Shown piece by piece: positions 8,301 through 15,450 of a DNA stretch of 64,000 bases (positions are counted from its first letter, which is position 1; every line of letters begins with the position of its first letter). The position numbers and the translations under genes are program-made. Origin of the DNA: UBA11524 sp963617205. GTDB lineage: Bacteria > Bacillota > Clostridia > Christensenellales > Aristaeellaceae. Location of the stretch: NCBI GenBank assembly GCA_963617205.1, contig CAVEOA010000003.1, positions 128,610 to 192,609 on the forward strand. Direction: 5' to 3'. The notes beneath the pieces are model-generated. The model was given only the letters and a program-made list of their open reading frames with translations. It was not told the DNA's origin and did not search any database.

Positions 8301-8361
8301 CCCCAGCCAGTTTGTCCGCTCATTGCTGAACTGCGGATTGACCCTTTATTTTTCCAAGTGA

Positions 8362-8390
8362 TGGACAATTAACAATGAGAATGGTAATAT
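8362..8390 (+). promoter_or_regulatory. Promoter of the sigma factor operon
   Basis: TGGACA (8362-8367), 17 bases, TAATAT (8385-8390), placed about 50 bases upstream of the sigma factor start. Confidence 0.6.
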
Positions 8391-8440
8391 TAAGAGGACG
8401 TGATTTTCCAGTCTGACTGCAACAGGAGGACAAACAGGTG

Positions 8441-9010
8441 ATGTCAAGCATTCCACTTATGATCATGCTCATCGGAAATGACGATGACCGTGCGCTGGTG
8501 ACGGAAGTTTATCTGAAATACAGGAAGCTGATGTTCGCGATTTCCATGAAGATTGTGCGAGATCCGCACGTCGCCGAAGACATGGTCATGGCGGCGCTTG
8601 CGGAGATGATCGACAAAATTGAAATTTTGCGAGAAATTTCGTGTTTCAGAATGAGGTCCTATGTCGCTACTATAATACGGAACGATTCCATTGACTATGT
8701 TCGCAAACGGAATCGTCAGCACAAGCATGCGTTTCTGCCGACGGACGAGACGTTTTTTGACACCGTTGCGTCCGAAAGTGAGGCGGATGACGCTATCCTG
8801 CAAAACGTCGAAATGGACGTTCTGCGGAAGGCACTGTCTCGGCTGTCGGAAAACGAGCGTCTGCTGCTCACGATGAAGTATGTAGACGAAAGCTCCGACA
8901 AAGAGATTGCGGCGATTCTCCATATCGGGCAGGACAGTGTGCGCGTGTATCTGAGCAGAGCGCGAAAGCATCTGCTGGAATTATTCAAGGAGGTGGAGGA
9001 AAATGGCTAA
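8441..9010 (+). CDS. RNA polymerase sigma factor, sigma-70/ECF-like
   Basis: A 189-residue protein with two sigma modules. Region 2 spans about residues 20-90 (KYRKLMFAISMKIVRDPHVAEDMVMAAL, then RMRSYVATIIRNDSIDYVRKR), and region 4, a helix-turn-helix, spans about 125-180 (LSENERLLLTMKYVDESSDKEIAAIL, then SVRVYLSRARKHL). It should direct RNA polymerase to a small set of promoters. AGGAGGA precedes either a GTG at 8438 or the ATG at 8441. The stop overlaps the start of the next gene by eight bases, so the membrane protein is translationally coupled and likely its anti-sigma partner. Target promoters were not identified by eye. Confidence 0.9.
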   Translation: MSSIPLMIMLIGNDDDRALVTEVYLKYRKLMFAISMKIVRDPHVAEDMVMAALAEMIDKIEILREISCFRMRSYVATIIRNDSIDYVRKRNRQHKHAFLPTDETFFDTVASESEADDAILQNVEMDVLRKALSRLSENERLLLTMKYVDESSDKEIAAILHIGQDSVRVYLSRARKHLLELFKEVEENG

Positions 9011-9746
9011 TTCCAATCGTGTTCCAAAGGGGCTGGACGAGCTTCGCGGCGACTTGTCCGCGCTGAAGCTGAAAATCGCGCTGCTGGAAAAGCAGGAAGC
9101 GGAGCTGGAGCGCATCACGAATGAAAGTGAGTCAGACGACCACCTGCAAACGCTTGCGCAAAGCAGCGAACAGAAAATGCTGCGCTTCATCGACCGCCGC
9201 ACCAGAACGGGGCAGATAAAGCACTTTGTTGTCAACACTTTCCCGCAGGTTGTCAAAACGGCCGCCTGTCTGCTGCTCGTCTGCTATATTGGGCTGACGG
9301 TTGCTGTCGCCACGGATTCAACGCTGCGGGTTCGGATTATGAACTTCATCATGAACACGGAAGAGCGCTATACGTCTTACGGCTTTGAAGATTCCGGCGA
9401 AAGCATGAACGTCCCTGCCGACTGGGAAGGGTACTATTACCCCGCGTATATTCCTGACGGCATGGTGCTGACCGGTAGTTTAATCCCCGGAAACGTGTAC
9501 TATACGCACCCCGACGGCCGAGAGTTATGGTTTGATGACATGGGTACCGGTACAGGCGGAACACTGGACACTGAAAATGCCACAATTGACTATATCACAA
9601 TCAATGGGCACATCGCGATGATCAGTGAGAAAAGCGGCAGAATAGCTATTATATGGAACATTGATAGTCGTATCCTTATAATTGACTACACCGGAACGAG
9701 AGAGGAAGCGATAAGAATAGCCGAAAGCGTGCGAATGATTAAATAA
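9003..9746 (+). CDS. Membrane-anchored DUF4367 protein, likely anti-sigma factor
   Basis: A 247-residue single-pass membrane protein. Residues 8-45 are helical and charged (LRGDLSALKLKIALLEKQEA) and could bind the sigma factor in the cytoplasm; a membrane segment covers about 85-104 (TAACLLLVCYIGLTVAVA); the rest is extracellular. Residues about 148-247 match the DUF4367 pattern: IPDGMVL, a Tyr/Asp-rich middle, then DYITINGHIAMI and a final GTREEAIRIAESV, as seen in membrane partners of sigma factors in Clostridia. No zinc-finger HxxxCxxC motif is visible. The overlap with the sigma gene supports a sigma/anti-sigma pair; this is inferred from context. Confidence 0.8.
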   Translation: MANSNRVPKGLDELRGDLSALKLKIALLEKQEAELERITNESESDDHLQTLAQSSEQKMLRFIDRRTRTGQIKHFVVNTFPQVVKTAACLLLVCYIGLTVAVATDSTLRVRIMNFIMNTEERYTSYGFEDSGESMNVPADWEGYYYPAYIPDGMVLTGSLIPGNVYYTHPDGRELWFDDMGTGTGGTLDTENATIDYITINGHIAMISEKSGRIAIIWNIDSRILIIDYTGTREEAIRIAESVRMIK

Positions 9747-9879
9747 TTAAATTCGTCGTTTCACTCCAGTTCAAAAAATTTTTGCAAAAAAATTTGATTT
9801 TGCTGTTTCACTTTCGCCGGACGCATCGCCATATGGAGTGAAGGGGTCACAAAGACGCCAAGATGAGGAGGTTTTTTTC

Positions 9880-10305
9880 ATGCGCAGGTCGATTTCAAAG
9901 TTGCTCATTTTCTGTCTTCTATCCGTCGTCATTGCGGCATGGTGTTCAGCGGGACATGCAAGCTCGGAAGATAATTCCGTTCAGCCCTTGTACAATCTCG
10001 CTTGGGCAACCAACGCAACGCTTTCAATCTCAGAAGACGGCACTGCACGATGCTGTGGATACATCAAATCAATGAACACGACGGATAGCATCAGCACCAC
10101 CCTGACGCTATATCGGAAAGTTGGCAATTCGTGGTTTTTCGTTAGAAGTTGGTCAGCAAGTGATCAGCTCTATCTTTTCTCCATCTGCGAAACCCATAAT
10201 GTTCCATCGGGTACTTACAAGGTTCAACTGAGCGGAACCATTGTCGCCGCAGATGGAACAACAGAAACATTTTCCACTTGGTCTACTGAAGCGACGTATA
10301 ATTAA
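9880..10305 (+). CDS. Small secreted protein of unknown function
   Basis: A 141-residue protein with a signal peptide (MRRSISKLLIFCLLSVVIAA, cleavage probably after AGHA). The mature part of about 110 residues is Ser/Thr/Tyr-rich and looks like one all-beta domain: LSISEDGTARCCGYI, then TLTLYRKVGNSWFFVRSWS, and GTYKVQLSGTI. Three cysteines may allow a disulfide. The frame is open from 9838, but the ATG at 9880 has GAGGAGG at the correct distance and starts the signal peptide. It lies between the anti-sigma gene and an ABC transporter and is probably part of that locus. I do not recognise a characterised homologue. Confidence 0.72.
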   Translation: MRRSISKLLIFCLLSVVIAAWCSAGHASSEDNSVQPLYNLAWATNATLSISEDGTARCCGYIKSMNTTDSISTTLTLYRKVGNSWFFVRSWSASDQLYLFSICETHNVPSGTYKVQLSGTIVAADGTTETFSTWSTEATYN

Positions 10306-10378
10306 GCTGCTCGCATTACGTCGATTCCAAGCTTCATTTTGTAAGCTGGTGTCCGAGCAGGACGATGCTTACTCCCCC

Positions 10379-10535
10379 TACGCTTTCCAAATAGCTCAGG
10401 TGAATCTGGAAAGCGTATCCATAAACCATTGCGTTAGGAGGTGATTGGCAAAATGCGCAGGAAGAAAACAAAGTCCTTGCTATAACGTGAGCCACATCGT
10501 GGCTGCTATCCCGTCAAGATAGATATAGCAAGGAC
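10379..10535 (+). other. Structured leader with two strong inverted repeats
   Basis: Arm TACGCTTTCCA (10379-10389) pairs with TGGAAAGCGTA (10407-10417). A second pair, GTCCTTGCTATA (10473-10484) with TATAGCAAGGAC (10524-10535), is perfect over 12 bases and encloses a nested hairpin AGCCAC-ATC-GTGGCT (10490-10504). Between them a perfect Shine-Dalgarno AGGAGGTGAT precedes a ten-codon ORF whose last codons form the 5' arm of the second stem. No T-run follows, so this is not a simple terminator. It may be a regulatory RNA leader of the downstream secreted protein and transporter, or a small mobile-element remnant. Confidence 0.55.
10453..10485 (+). CDS. Possible ten-codon leader peptide MRRKKTKSLL
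   Basis: The ATG at 10453 follows AGGAGGTGAT, fully complementary to the 16S rRNA 3' end, at seven bases. The ORF ends TAA at 10483-10485 inside the 12-bp inverted repeat. It begins MRR like the secreted protein at 9880, so it may instead be the stump of a decayed paralogue. Translation of such a peptide could control the hairpin; this is inference only. Confidence 0.4.
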   Translation: MRRKKTKSLL

Positions 10536-10599
10536 GCCCCTATTATATTCCCAACTTGCTGCTTTGTCTACTCAAATGAACGTGAAAGGAGACATCTCC

Positions 10600-10980
10600 A
10601 TGAAAAAAGGTACTTGTTTCTTTGCCGCAATGCTCATCGTCCTGCTGTGCGTTTCTGCGGTTTCTGTTGCTTTCGCCTGTAATGGATACAGCAACCGCGT
10701 TTATTGGGCAAATGAGTCCAAGGTGTACGGGCGCATTGATGCTTGCAGCTGTACGCCAAGAGATAACTATCTGTATGTTTCTACAAAAGCAGAATATGAA
10801 ACCTCTGACGGCGCACTCGTATGGACATACTGGACGGAATCCTACGGCAATAATGTTTCGTATAAGTCTTCTACCACCAGCCCTGCCGGTCCCGTGAATC
10901 AGGGCATTGTGCACTTCCGTCACAAATGCGTGCCCGGCAATTCTGCTTATACATACTATAATTTGTCTGTTTCACCGTAA
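10600..10980 (+). CDS. Small secreted cysteine-containing protein
   Basis: A 126-residue protein. The first 28 residues are a signal peptide (MKKGTCFFAAMLIVLLCVSA...), with cleavage probably after FA or just before the first mature cysteine. The mature part of about 98 residues contains four cysteines (CNGY, ACSC, HKC), several Tyr/Trp and Asn/Ser, and looks like a small disulfide-bonded beta domain (LYVSTKAEYETSDGALVWTY). AAAGGAGA precedes the ATG. It lies between the structured leader and the ABC transporter genes. Possible roles are antimicrobial peptide, signal or transporter partner; I recognise no specific family. Confidence 0.7.
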   Translation: MKKGTCFFAAMLIVLLCVSAVSVAFACNGYSNRVYWANESKVYGRIDACSCTPRDNYLYVSTKAEYETSDGALVWTYWTESYGNNVSYKSSTTSPAGPVNQGIVHFRHKCVPGNSAYTYYNLSVSP

Positions 10981-10997
10981 TCCCTCATAAAAAATCA

Positions 10998-11025
10998 GGG
11001 GGGAGCAGGTAACGCTGCTCACCCC
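10998..11025 (+). promoter_or_regulatory. GC-rich hairpin in front of the ABC transporter
   Basis: GGGGGGAGCAG pairs with CTGCTCACCCC around a short loop. It is followed by TTTGA and then the ribosome site of the permease gene, so it is too weak in U for a full terminator; it may reduce transcription or stabilise the upstream mRNA. Confidence 0.4.
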
Positions 11026-11041
11026 TTTGAGGAGTGATTTC

Positions 11042-12157
11042 ATGAAAACAATTCGACTCCTGAAGAACAGCCTTGCGCATTTGTTCCGATGCGAAACCCT
11101 GGCTTCGTTCATGATTCTTCTCAGTCTTTTCTGCGTTTACTTTTCGCAATTTACCTTTGTCGGCGTAATGAATCGTCTGCGCCAATTGCAGCAGGCCAGC
11201 AGCAGCTATACCAGCATCTGCATTACCCCTTCGGATTCAAGCATCGCTGCTGATACGCTTGCCTTTTTTGAATCCAGCCCCTTAGGGGAGATGCGCAACG
11301 CATTCGTCATTGACCTTGACGCCTCCGGAGAGCGTCCTCAAATGATCGGCTGGAAGGGCACCGCCTTTACACGCTGGCATGCATTGGAAGCTGGAATGTC
11401 ATTTTTTGACGAGCGTCAGGTGGAAAGCACCGAGCATATTGCCATCATGGGCGTTGAATCACTGGGCGCACGCCCCAGCGAGCAAACGGTCAACGGGATT
11501 ACCTATGCCATCATTGAGCATGGCAGTCTCAGCACCCGCTCGCTGCTTCGGCGGTTTCCCAATCAGTTTGATTTTTATGTGAATGAATACGGAATTGATA
11601 ATGAGCTGATTATTCCATATCGCACCTTTTTTGCAGATGGCTTCGTTCCGGACGCGATTGTGCTGGACATGAAGGAAGCCCTTTCGGGAAGCGATACCGC
11701 CATCATCGAGCGTGTTGCCGCTTACTTTCCCAATTGCGATATTCATCTGGTGGGCAGCAGTGCGCAGACCAAGGCGCGGGCAAAAGAGTATGAGCAAATG
11801 CAGTCGTTGTTCCTCGGCGTTTCGCTCCTGTCTGCGTTGAGCGTTTTCACCTTCTTCAACGGCTGGATTCGGCAGAATGCCCGGCAATACCAAATCTACC
11901 TGCTGTGCGGCGCGACGCGGGCGAAGGTTTTCCTTCTGCTGCTGCTGGAGTGGGGCGTTCTCACCGTCGTGACCTGCGTCATGGCATACCTTGCCCTGAT
12001 GGCGGCGACGCCCGTCCTGAACGGCATTGGCGTTTCCGTCAGCATCCAATTCGTCCATTGCCTTGCGATTGGCGCGCTGGGGCTGGTGTTCTCCTATCTT
12101 TCTTCGCTGCGAACGCTGTGGGCGGTTTGCAAGACCAACTATCGTCAGGGAGGTTGA
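11042..12157 (+). CDS. FtsX/MacB-type ABC transporter permease 1
   Basis: A 371-residue protein with the typical layout: one membrane helix near the N-terminus (about 20-42), a large extracellular domain of about 215 residues, and three membrane helices at the C-terminus (about 258-280, 302-327, 338-358). Like MacB_PCD/FtsX proteins it probably does not move cargo through the membrane but transmits ATP energy to the outside. GAGGAGTG precedes the ATG at 11042; the frame is open a further five codons but without a ribosome site. The second permease starts five bases after the stop. Substrate is unknown; the neighbouring secreted proteins are candidates. Confidence 0.82.
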   Translation: MKTIRLLKNSLAHLFRCETLASFMILLSLFCVYFSQFTFVGVMNRLRQLQQASSSYTSICITPSDSSIAADTLAFFESSPLGEMRNAFVIDLDASGERPQMIGWKGTAFTRWHALEAGMSFFDERQVESTEHIAIMGVESLGARPSEQTVNGITYAIIEHGSLSTRSLLRRFPNQFDFYVNEYGIDNELIIPYRTFFADGFVPDAIVLDMKEALSGSDTAIIERVAAYFPNCDIHLVGSSAQTKARAKEYEQMQSLFLGVSLLSALSVFTFFNGWIRQNARQYQIYLLCGATRAKVFLLLLLEWGVLTVVTCVMAYLALMAATPVLNGIGVSVSIQFVHCLAIGALGLVFSYLSSLRTLWAVCKTNYRQGG

Positions 12158-12161
12158 TTGC

Positions 12162-13316
12162 ATGAAACTGTTATACATGCTGAAAAAGCAGTATAGTCGA
12201 TTCTACCTGCGAGAGATAGTTGTCGTTGCGCAGGTCGCGCTGATGGTTCTGCTGTTTACGCCCATTCTGTCAAGATTGGACAATCTTCTGTCCATTGATC
12301 AGCTGGCGACAAACCTTCATGGCTCGGTTTTCTTCTTTCAGGCCGATGACTATTACTTTTATTCTGAATTTCTGGATCCGCAGGTGTACAGCGACTTCTT
12401 TGATGAAATCCGCGCATGCGATGCCGTTCAAGAGGTTGGGCAAGTTTCCGTGGGCGGATGCACCGTTGACGGCGAACGTACTTCGGTGTATTTCTACAAT
12501 GATGCTTTGCTCAAGCATCTTGGCTTGCAGACGGATGTCACGCCGGAAGGCGATGTGATTCCGGTGCTGATTAACCAGCCACTGGCGCAGAAATACCAGG
12601 TTGGCGACCTCATCACCCCGGATAACGGCGCCGTTAATTTTCCCATTACTTCCGAAGGACGGCCGGTTCAATTCCGCGTTGCGGGTGTGCTGAAGAACAA
12701 CAATTATTATTACAATCTGGTTGGCGGCGCTTCGCATGTAACGCTGGAAAGCATTGGGTACAAGGACGAAGGCTGCTGCATGGTTGCCCTCGGCGCGTTC
12801 GATTTTGTTCCCATCCTGGACATAAAGCCTTCCACCCTTCTCTTTGTCGCAGCGGAAAATACGGATACCTTGAACCAGATCAACGCCTCCATCGGCCATC
12901 TGGGACATGCGGAAAGGCTCTCGGTGATGCGGCAGAACTCGCTCAATGACATTCTTTCAAACAATCCGCTTCCCTTCATCACCGCCGCCTTGATGACCCT
13001 GCTCTGTCTATCCAGCGTTTGCTCCTATGCGTATGTGAGCGTCATCCGCCTGCGGCAAAACTTTGCCATGTACTACATTTGCGGTCTGAGCCGGAAAAAG
13101 GCGCTGGCAATCACCATGCTTGCGCTCCTGCTGCTGCTGATTTTCAGCCTTCTCATTTCTCTGGTTATTCTGCCGATTTCTGTTGAGAATACGGAATATA
13201 ACGGTCTGCCTTTTTCCATCATCATTGTTGCGCTGCTGTTTGTGTTTGCCTTTGCCATTGTATTCATGCAATACGGCAGCATCGACCCCATTAAGCTGAT
13301 GCGGAAGGGCGATTAA
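12162..13316 (+). CDS. FtsX/MacB-type ABC transporter permease 2
   Basis: A 384-residue partner of the preceding permease with the same plan: N-terminal helix (about 15-33), an extracellular domain of about 240 residues (DYYFYSEFLDPQVYSDFFDEI, then GDVIPVLINQPLA), and three C-terminal helices (about 278-300, 320-345, 352-372). The C-terminus PIKLMRKGD matches the end of FtsX permeases. I chose the ATG at 12162, preceded by GGGAGGTTGATTGC; upstream codons overlap the first permease in another frame. The two permeases probably form a heterodimer with the ATPase that follows. Confidence 0.82.
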   Translation: MKLLYMLKKQYSRFYLREIVVVAQVALMVLLFTPILSRLDNLLSIDQLATNLHGSVFFFQADDYYFYSEFLDPQVYSDFFDEIRACDAVQEVGQVSVGGCTVDGERTSVYFYNDALLKHLGLQTDVTPEGDVIPVLINQPLAQKYQVGDLITPDNGAVNFPITSEGRPVQFRVAGVLKNNNYYYNLVGGASHVTLESIGYKDEGCCMVALGAFDFVPILDIKPSTLLFVAAENTDTLNQINASIGHLGHAERLSVMRQNSLNDILSNNPLPFITAALMTLLCLSSVCSYAYVSVIRLRQNFAMYYICGLSRKKALAITMLALLLLLIFSLLISLVILPISVENTEYNGLPFSIIIVALLFVFAFAIVFMQYGSIDPIKLMRKGD

Positions 13317-13333
13317 GAAGGAGGTTTTCGGGC

Positions 13334-14005
13334 ATGTTGATTGAAATGAATCAAATTGACATGAAATACAACAAGGGACAGGAAAATGAAGTTCACGCGC
13401 TGAAGCAAGTTTCGTTAAGCGTCGAACAGGGGGATTTCGTCGGCTTGGTCGGCGCATCCGGTTCGGGAAAAACAACCCTGCTTCAAATCATCGGCGGAAT
13501 GCTCCGACCGACGGACGGCTCCTACTTCTTTGACGGCATGGACGTCAGCGCAATGAAGGATAGCCAGCTTTCCCGCTTCAGGAACCAGAAGGTTGGGTAT
13601 GTTCTGCAGGATTATGGTCTGCTGCGCGATCGCAATGTCGTAGAAAACGTATGCCTCCCCATGATGTTCTCGCATATGAAATGGCATGACATTGAAAGCA
13701 GAGCAATGGAACTGCTGACGGAACTGCACATTGATCATCTTAAAGCACGCAGAGTCAATCAATTATCAGGCGGACAAAGTCAGCTTGTGGCCGTGGCGCG
13801 GGCGCTGGCCATGAACCCACCCGTCATTCTGGCGGATGAGCCAACCGGATCTTTGGACAGCAATACGTCTGCGCATCTGATGGAAAGCCTCACCAAGCTG
13901 AACAATGCCGGTGTCACCATCCTGATGGTAACGCATAACGAAGAAATCAGCAAGCAATGCAAACGCATTGTCCGCATTCGAGACGGCCAGTTGCTTGCGG
14001 AATAA
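13334..14005 (+). CDS. ABC transporter ATP-binding protein (LolD/MacB class)
   Basis: A complete 223-residue nucleotide-binding subunit. Walker A is GASGSGKTT (about residues 38-46), the Q-loop is GYVLQDYGLL, the signature is LSGGQSQLVAVARAL (about 139-153), Walker B is PVILADEPTGSLD and the switch His is in VTHNEE. The class works with FtsX/MacB permeases in lantibiotic resistance, cell-wall hydrolase control and peptide sensing. AAGGAGG lies upstream. It is the last gene of the locus, followed by a strong terminator. Confidence 0.93.
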   Translation: MLIEMNQIDMKYNKGQENEVHALKQVSLSVEQGDFVGLVGASGSGKTTLLQIIGGMLRPTDGSYFFDGMDVSAMKDSQLSRFRNQKVGYVLQDYGLLRDRNVVENVCLPMMFSHMKWHDIESRAMELLTELHIDHLKARRVNQLSGGQSQLVAVARALAMNPPVILADEPTGSLDSNTSAHLMESLTKLNNAGVTILMVTHNEEISKQCKRIVRIRDGQLLAE

Positions 14006-14025
14006 GACGCTCGATTCGTCATACA

Positions 14026-14069
14026 GCAAAAATACGCGAAGGAGAAGCAACCTCCTTCGCGTATTTTGC
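14026..14069 (+). terminator. Terminator of the ABC transporter operon
   Basis: GCAAAAATACGCGAAGGAG pairs with CTCCTTCGCGTATTTTGC around a seven-base loop; A- and T-runs flank the GC stem so it can act in both directions. Confidence 0.9.
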
Positions 14070-14335
14070 TCTTCACGGAAAGTCGGGAGGAAGCAAGGCA
14101 CGGCAAATATCGCCGATTTTCCCGGATGGAAATTCGGGGAAAGACATTCCCGCGTGTAATTGATTCGGATGTTCATTGACTGCAAGCTATGCAGCAACGT
14201 ATCCGCAACCGCTGCGCTCACGCCGCATTCACAGAGTTTGGGAAATGTGTTCCCAACAGGCAAACTGTCCTTTTTAGCAAAATGACCCTGCTTAAGTGAA
14301 TAGCTGCTCAAACCACAGCAATGGTACTTATGGGC
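14070..14335. other. Intergenic stretch with nothing recognised
   Basis: Between the ABC terminator and the tRNA terminator I see only a small inverted repeat (TTGGGAA...TTCCCAA). Open frames here are short, lack ribosome sites, or run through the tRNA. Confidence 0.5.
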
Positions 14336-14376
14336 AAAAAGAAAGCCGAAACCCTTGCAAATCCAAGGATTTCGGC
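14336..14376 (-). terminator. Terminator of tRNA-Ala
   Basis: On the minus strand GCCGAAATCCTTG pairs with CAAGGGTTTCGGC, followed by TTTCTTTTT, starting a few bases after the tRNA 3' end. Confidence 0.9.
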
Positions 14377-14379
14377 TCG

Positions 14380-14452
14380 TGGAGCATAGCGGATTCGAAC
14401 CGCTGACCCCAACACTGCCAGTGTTGTGCGCTACCAGCTGCGCTAATGCCCC
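14380..14452 (-). tRNA. tRNA-Ala (anticodon GGC)
   Basis: The minus strand folds as a full cloverleaf: acceptor GGGGCAT/ATGCTCC, D-arm GCGC-AGCTGGTA-GCGC, anticodon stem CAACA/TGTTG with loop CTGGCAG (anticodon GGC, decoding GCC), and T-arm AGCGG-TTCGAAT-CCGCT. The discriminator is A. CCA is not encoded. A promoter and terminator of its own make it a single-gene unit. Confidence 0.96.
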
Positions 14453-14464
14453 GCAACAGGATAA

Positions 14465-14493
14465 AGTATAGCACATTTCGGGCGGCATGTCAA
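14465..14493 (-). promoter_or_regulatory. Promoter of tRNA-Ala
   Basis: TTGACA (14493-14488) and TATACT (14470-14465) on the minus strand with a 17-base spacer, 13 bases from the tRNA 5' end. Confidence 0.88.
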
Positions 14494-14558
14494 GGACTTT
14501 GAGAAGAAAAAAGTGCAGGCTCGAATTGTAAAAATCCGTCTGAAAATCGCGGCGAAAG

Positions 14559-14587
14559 TGGACTTTCAAGGCGCGATATGGTATGAT
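14559..14587 (+). promoter_or_regulatory. Promoter of the DUF6273-CapA pair
   Basis: TGGACT (14559-14564), 17 bases, TATGAT (14582-14587), about 44 bases before the start codon. Confidence 0.6.
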
Positions 14588-14630
14588 AGATTGGCATGAA
14601 TGCATCACAATCCATCGGGAGGATTATCAT

Positions 14631-15449
14631 ATGAAACGGATGATGGCGTGGCTGTGCGTGCTGCTGATGCTGCTGCCGTGCGCGCTGGCGGAGGAAGCGG
14701 AAGGAAACCCGACGAAGGCAGAAGATCTGACGAAGTCAGCGGAGTCAGAAAGTCTGACGTCAGCGGAGGCAGCGCTGCGGGGATATCAGAAGGGCGATGG
14801 CTACGTGTATGTGACGCTGGGGGAATGCCCGCAGGATGAGGATGGCGGCATCGAGCCGATTCTCTGGCGCGTGCTGAGCGTGGAGGACGGCAAGGCGTAT
14901 CTGCTGAGCGAGTATGTCCTCGAGGCGCGACCGATTCACAGCGATTATCAGGAGTACGCCAATAAGCCGACAAACAGCAAGAAGCCCGGCTTTGACGGCG
15001 ATTTCACGAAGACCGAAATGAGCATCTACCTCTGCGGCGCGTTTGCCGAAAGCAGCTTCACCGAGGCGGAACGCGCCATGCTGACGCCGCACGAGGAATT
15101 TGGGCTGTTCTTCCTTGCAAGCTCTGCGGATTTGAAGAACAAAGCGTACGGCTTTACCGACAACGAGAGCCGCAAGGCGTGGGGAACGGCGTATGCGCTG
15201 GCGAACGGTCTGTTTAAGTACGGCAGCCAGCGCGGCGGTCATTCGCCGTACTGGACGCGCACGCAATCCACCACGGATGCGCGGCACGCCTGCTGCACCA
15301 AGTCCAAGGGCGAGCTCGGACGCATCAATGTCATCACGCTGGATGAGGGCATGCGTCCTGCCTGCCTGCTGAATGTCGGCAGCGCGGTTATTTCCGGCGG
15401 CAGCGGCACGAAGGACGACCCGTACACGCTTGCCCCTGCGGAGGACTAA
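14631..15449 (+). CDS. Secreted DUF6273 protein
   Basis: A 272-residue exported protein. The signal peptide is MKRMMAWLCVLLMLLPCALA. A 20-residue low-complexity stretch follows (PTKAEDLTKSAESESLTSAE), coded by imperfect GACGAAGTC-type repeats like those in the intergenic regions. Residues about 50-265 match the DUF6273 pattern: GDGYVYVTLGECP, EPILWRVLSVEDGKAYLLSEY, FTEAERAML, SPYWTRT, and GMRPACLLN. This domain is common in surface or secreted proteins of gut Clostridia; its function is unknown. GGGAGG precedes the ATG. The CapA-like gene starts one base after the stop, so the two are co-expressed. Confidence 0.82.
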   Translation: MKRMMAWLCVLLMLLPCALAEEAEGNPTKAEDLTKSAESESLTSAEAALRGYQKGDGYVYVTLGECPQDEDGGIEPILWRVLSVEDGKAYLLSEYVLEARPIHSDYQEYANKPTNSKKPGFDGDFTKTEMSIYLCGAFAESSFTEAERAMLTPHEEFGLFFLASSADLKNKAYGFTDNESRKAWGTAYALANGLFKYGSQRGGHSPYWTRTQSTTDARHACCTKSKGELGRINVITLDEGMRPACLLNVGSAVISGGSGTKDDPYTLAPAED

Positions 15450-15450
15450 C

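Noticed and set aside
7823..8329. 168-codon open frame with 30-residue repeats
   Set aside because: It arises from 90-bp tandem DNA repeats that keep frame; there is no ribosome site, no promoter and no homology I recognise.
10600..10980. Lactococcin 972-type bacteriocin
   Set aside because: Size, cysteines and the two-permease transporter do not fit that family; a general antimicrobial role remains possible but unproven.
13766..14608. 280-codon minus-strand frame
   Set aside because: It runs through the tRNA-Ala gene, its terminator and the end of the ABC ATPase gene.
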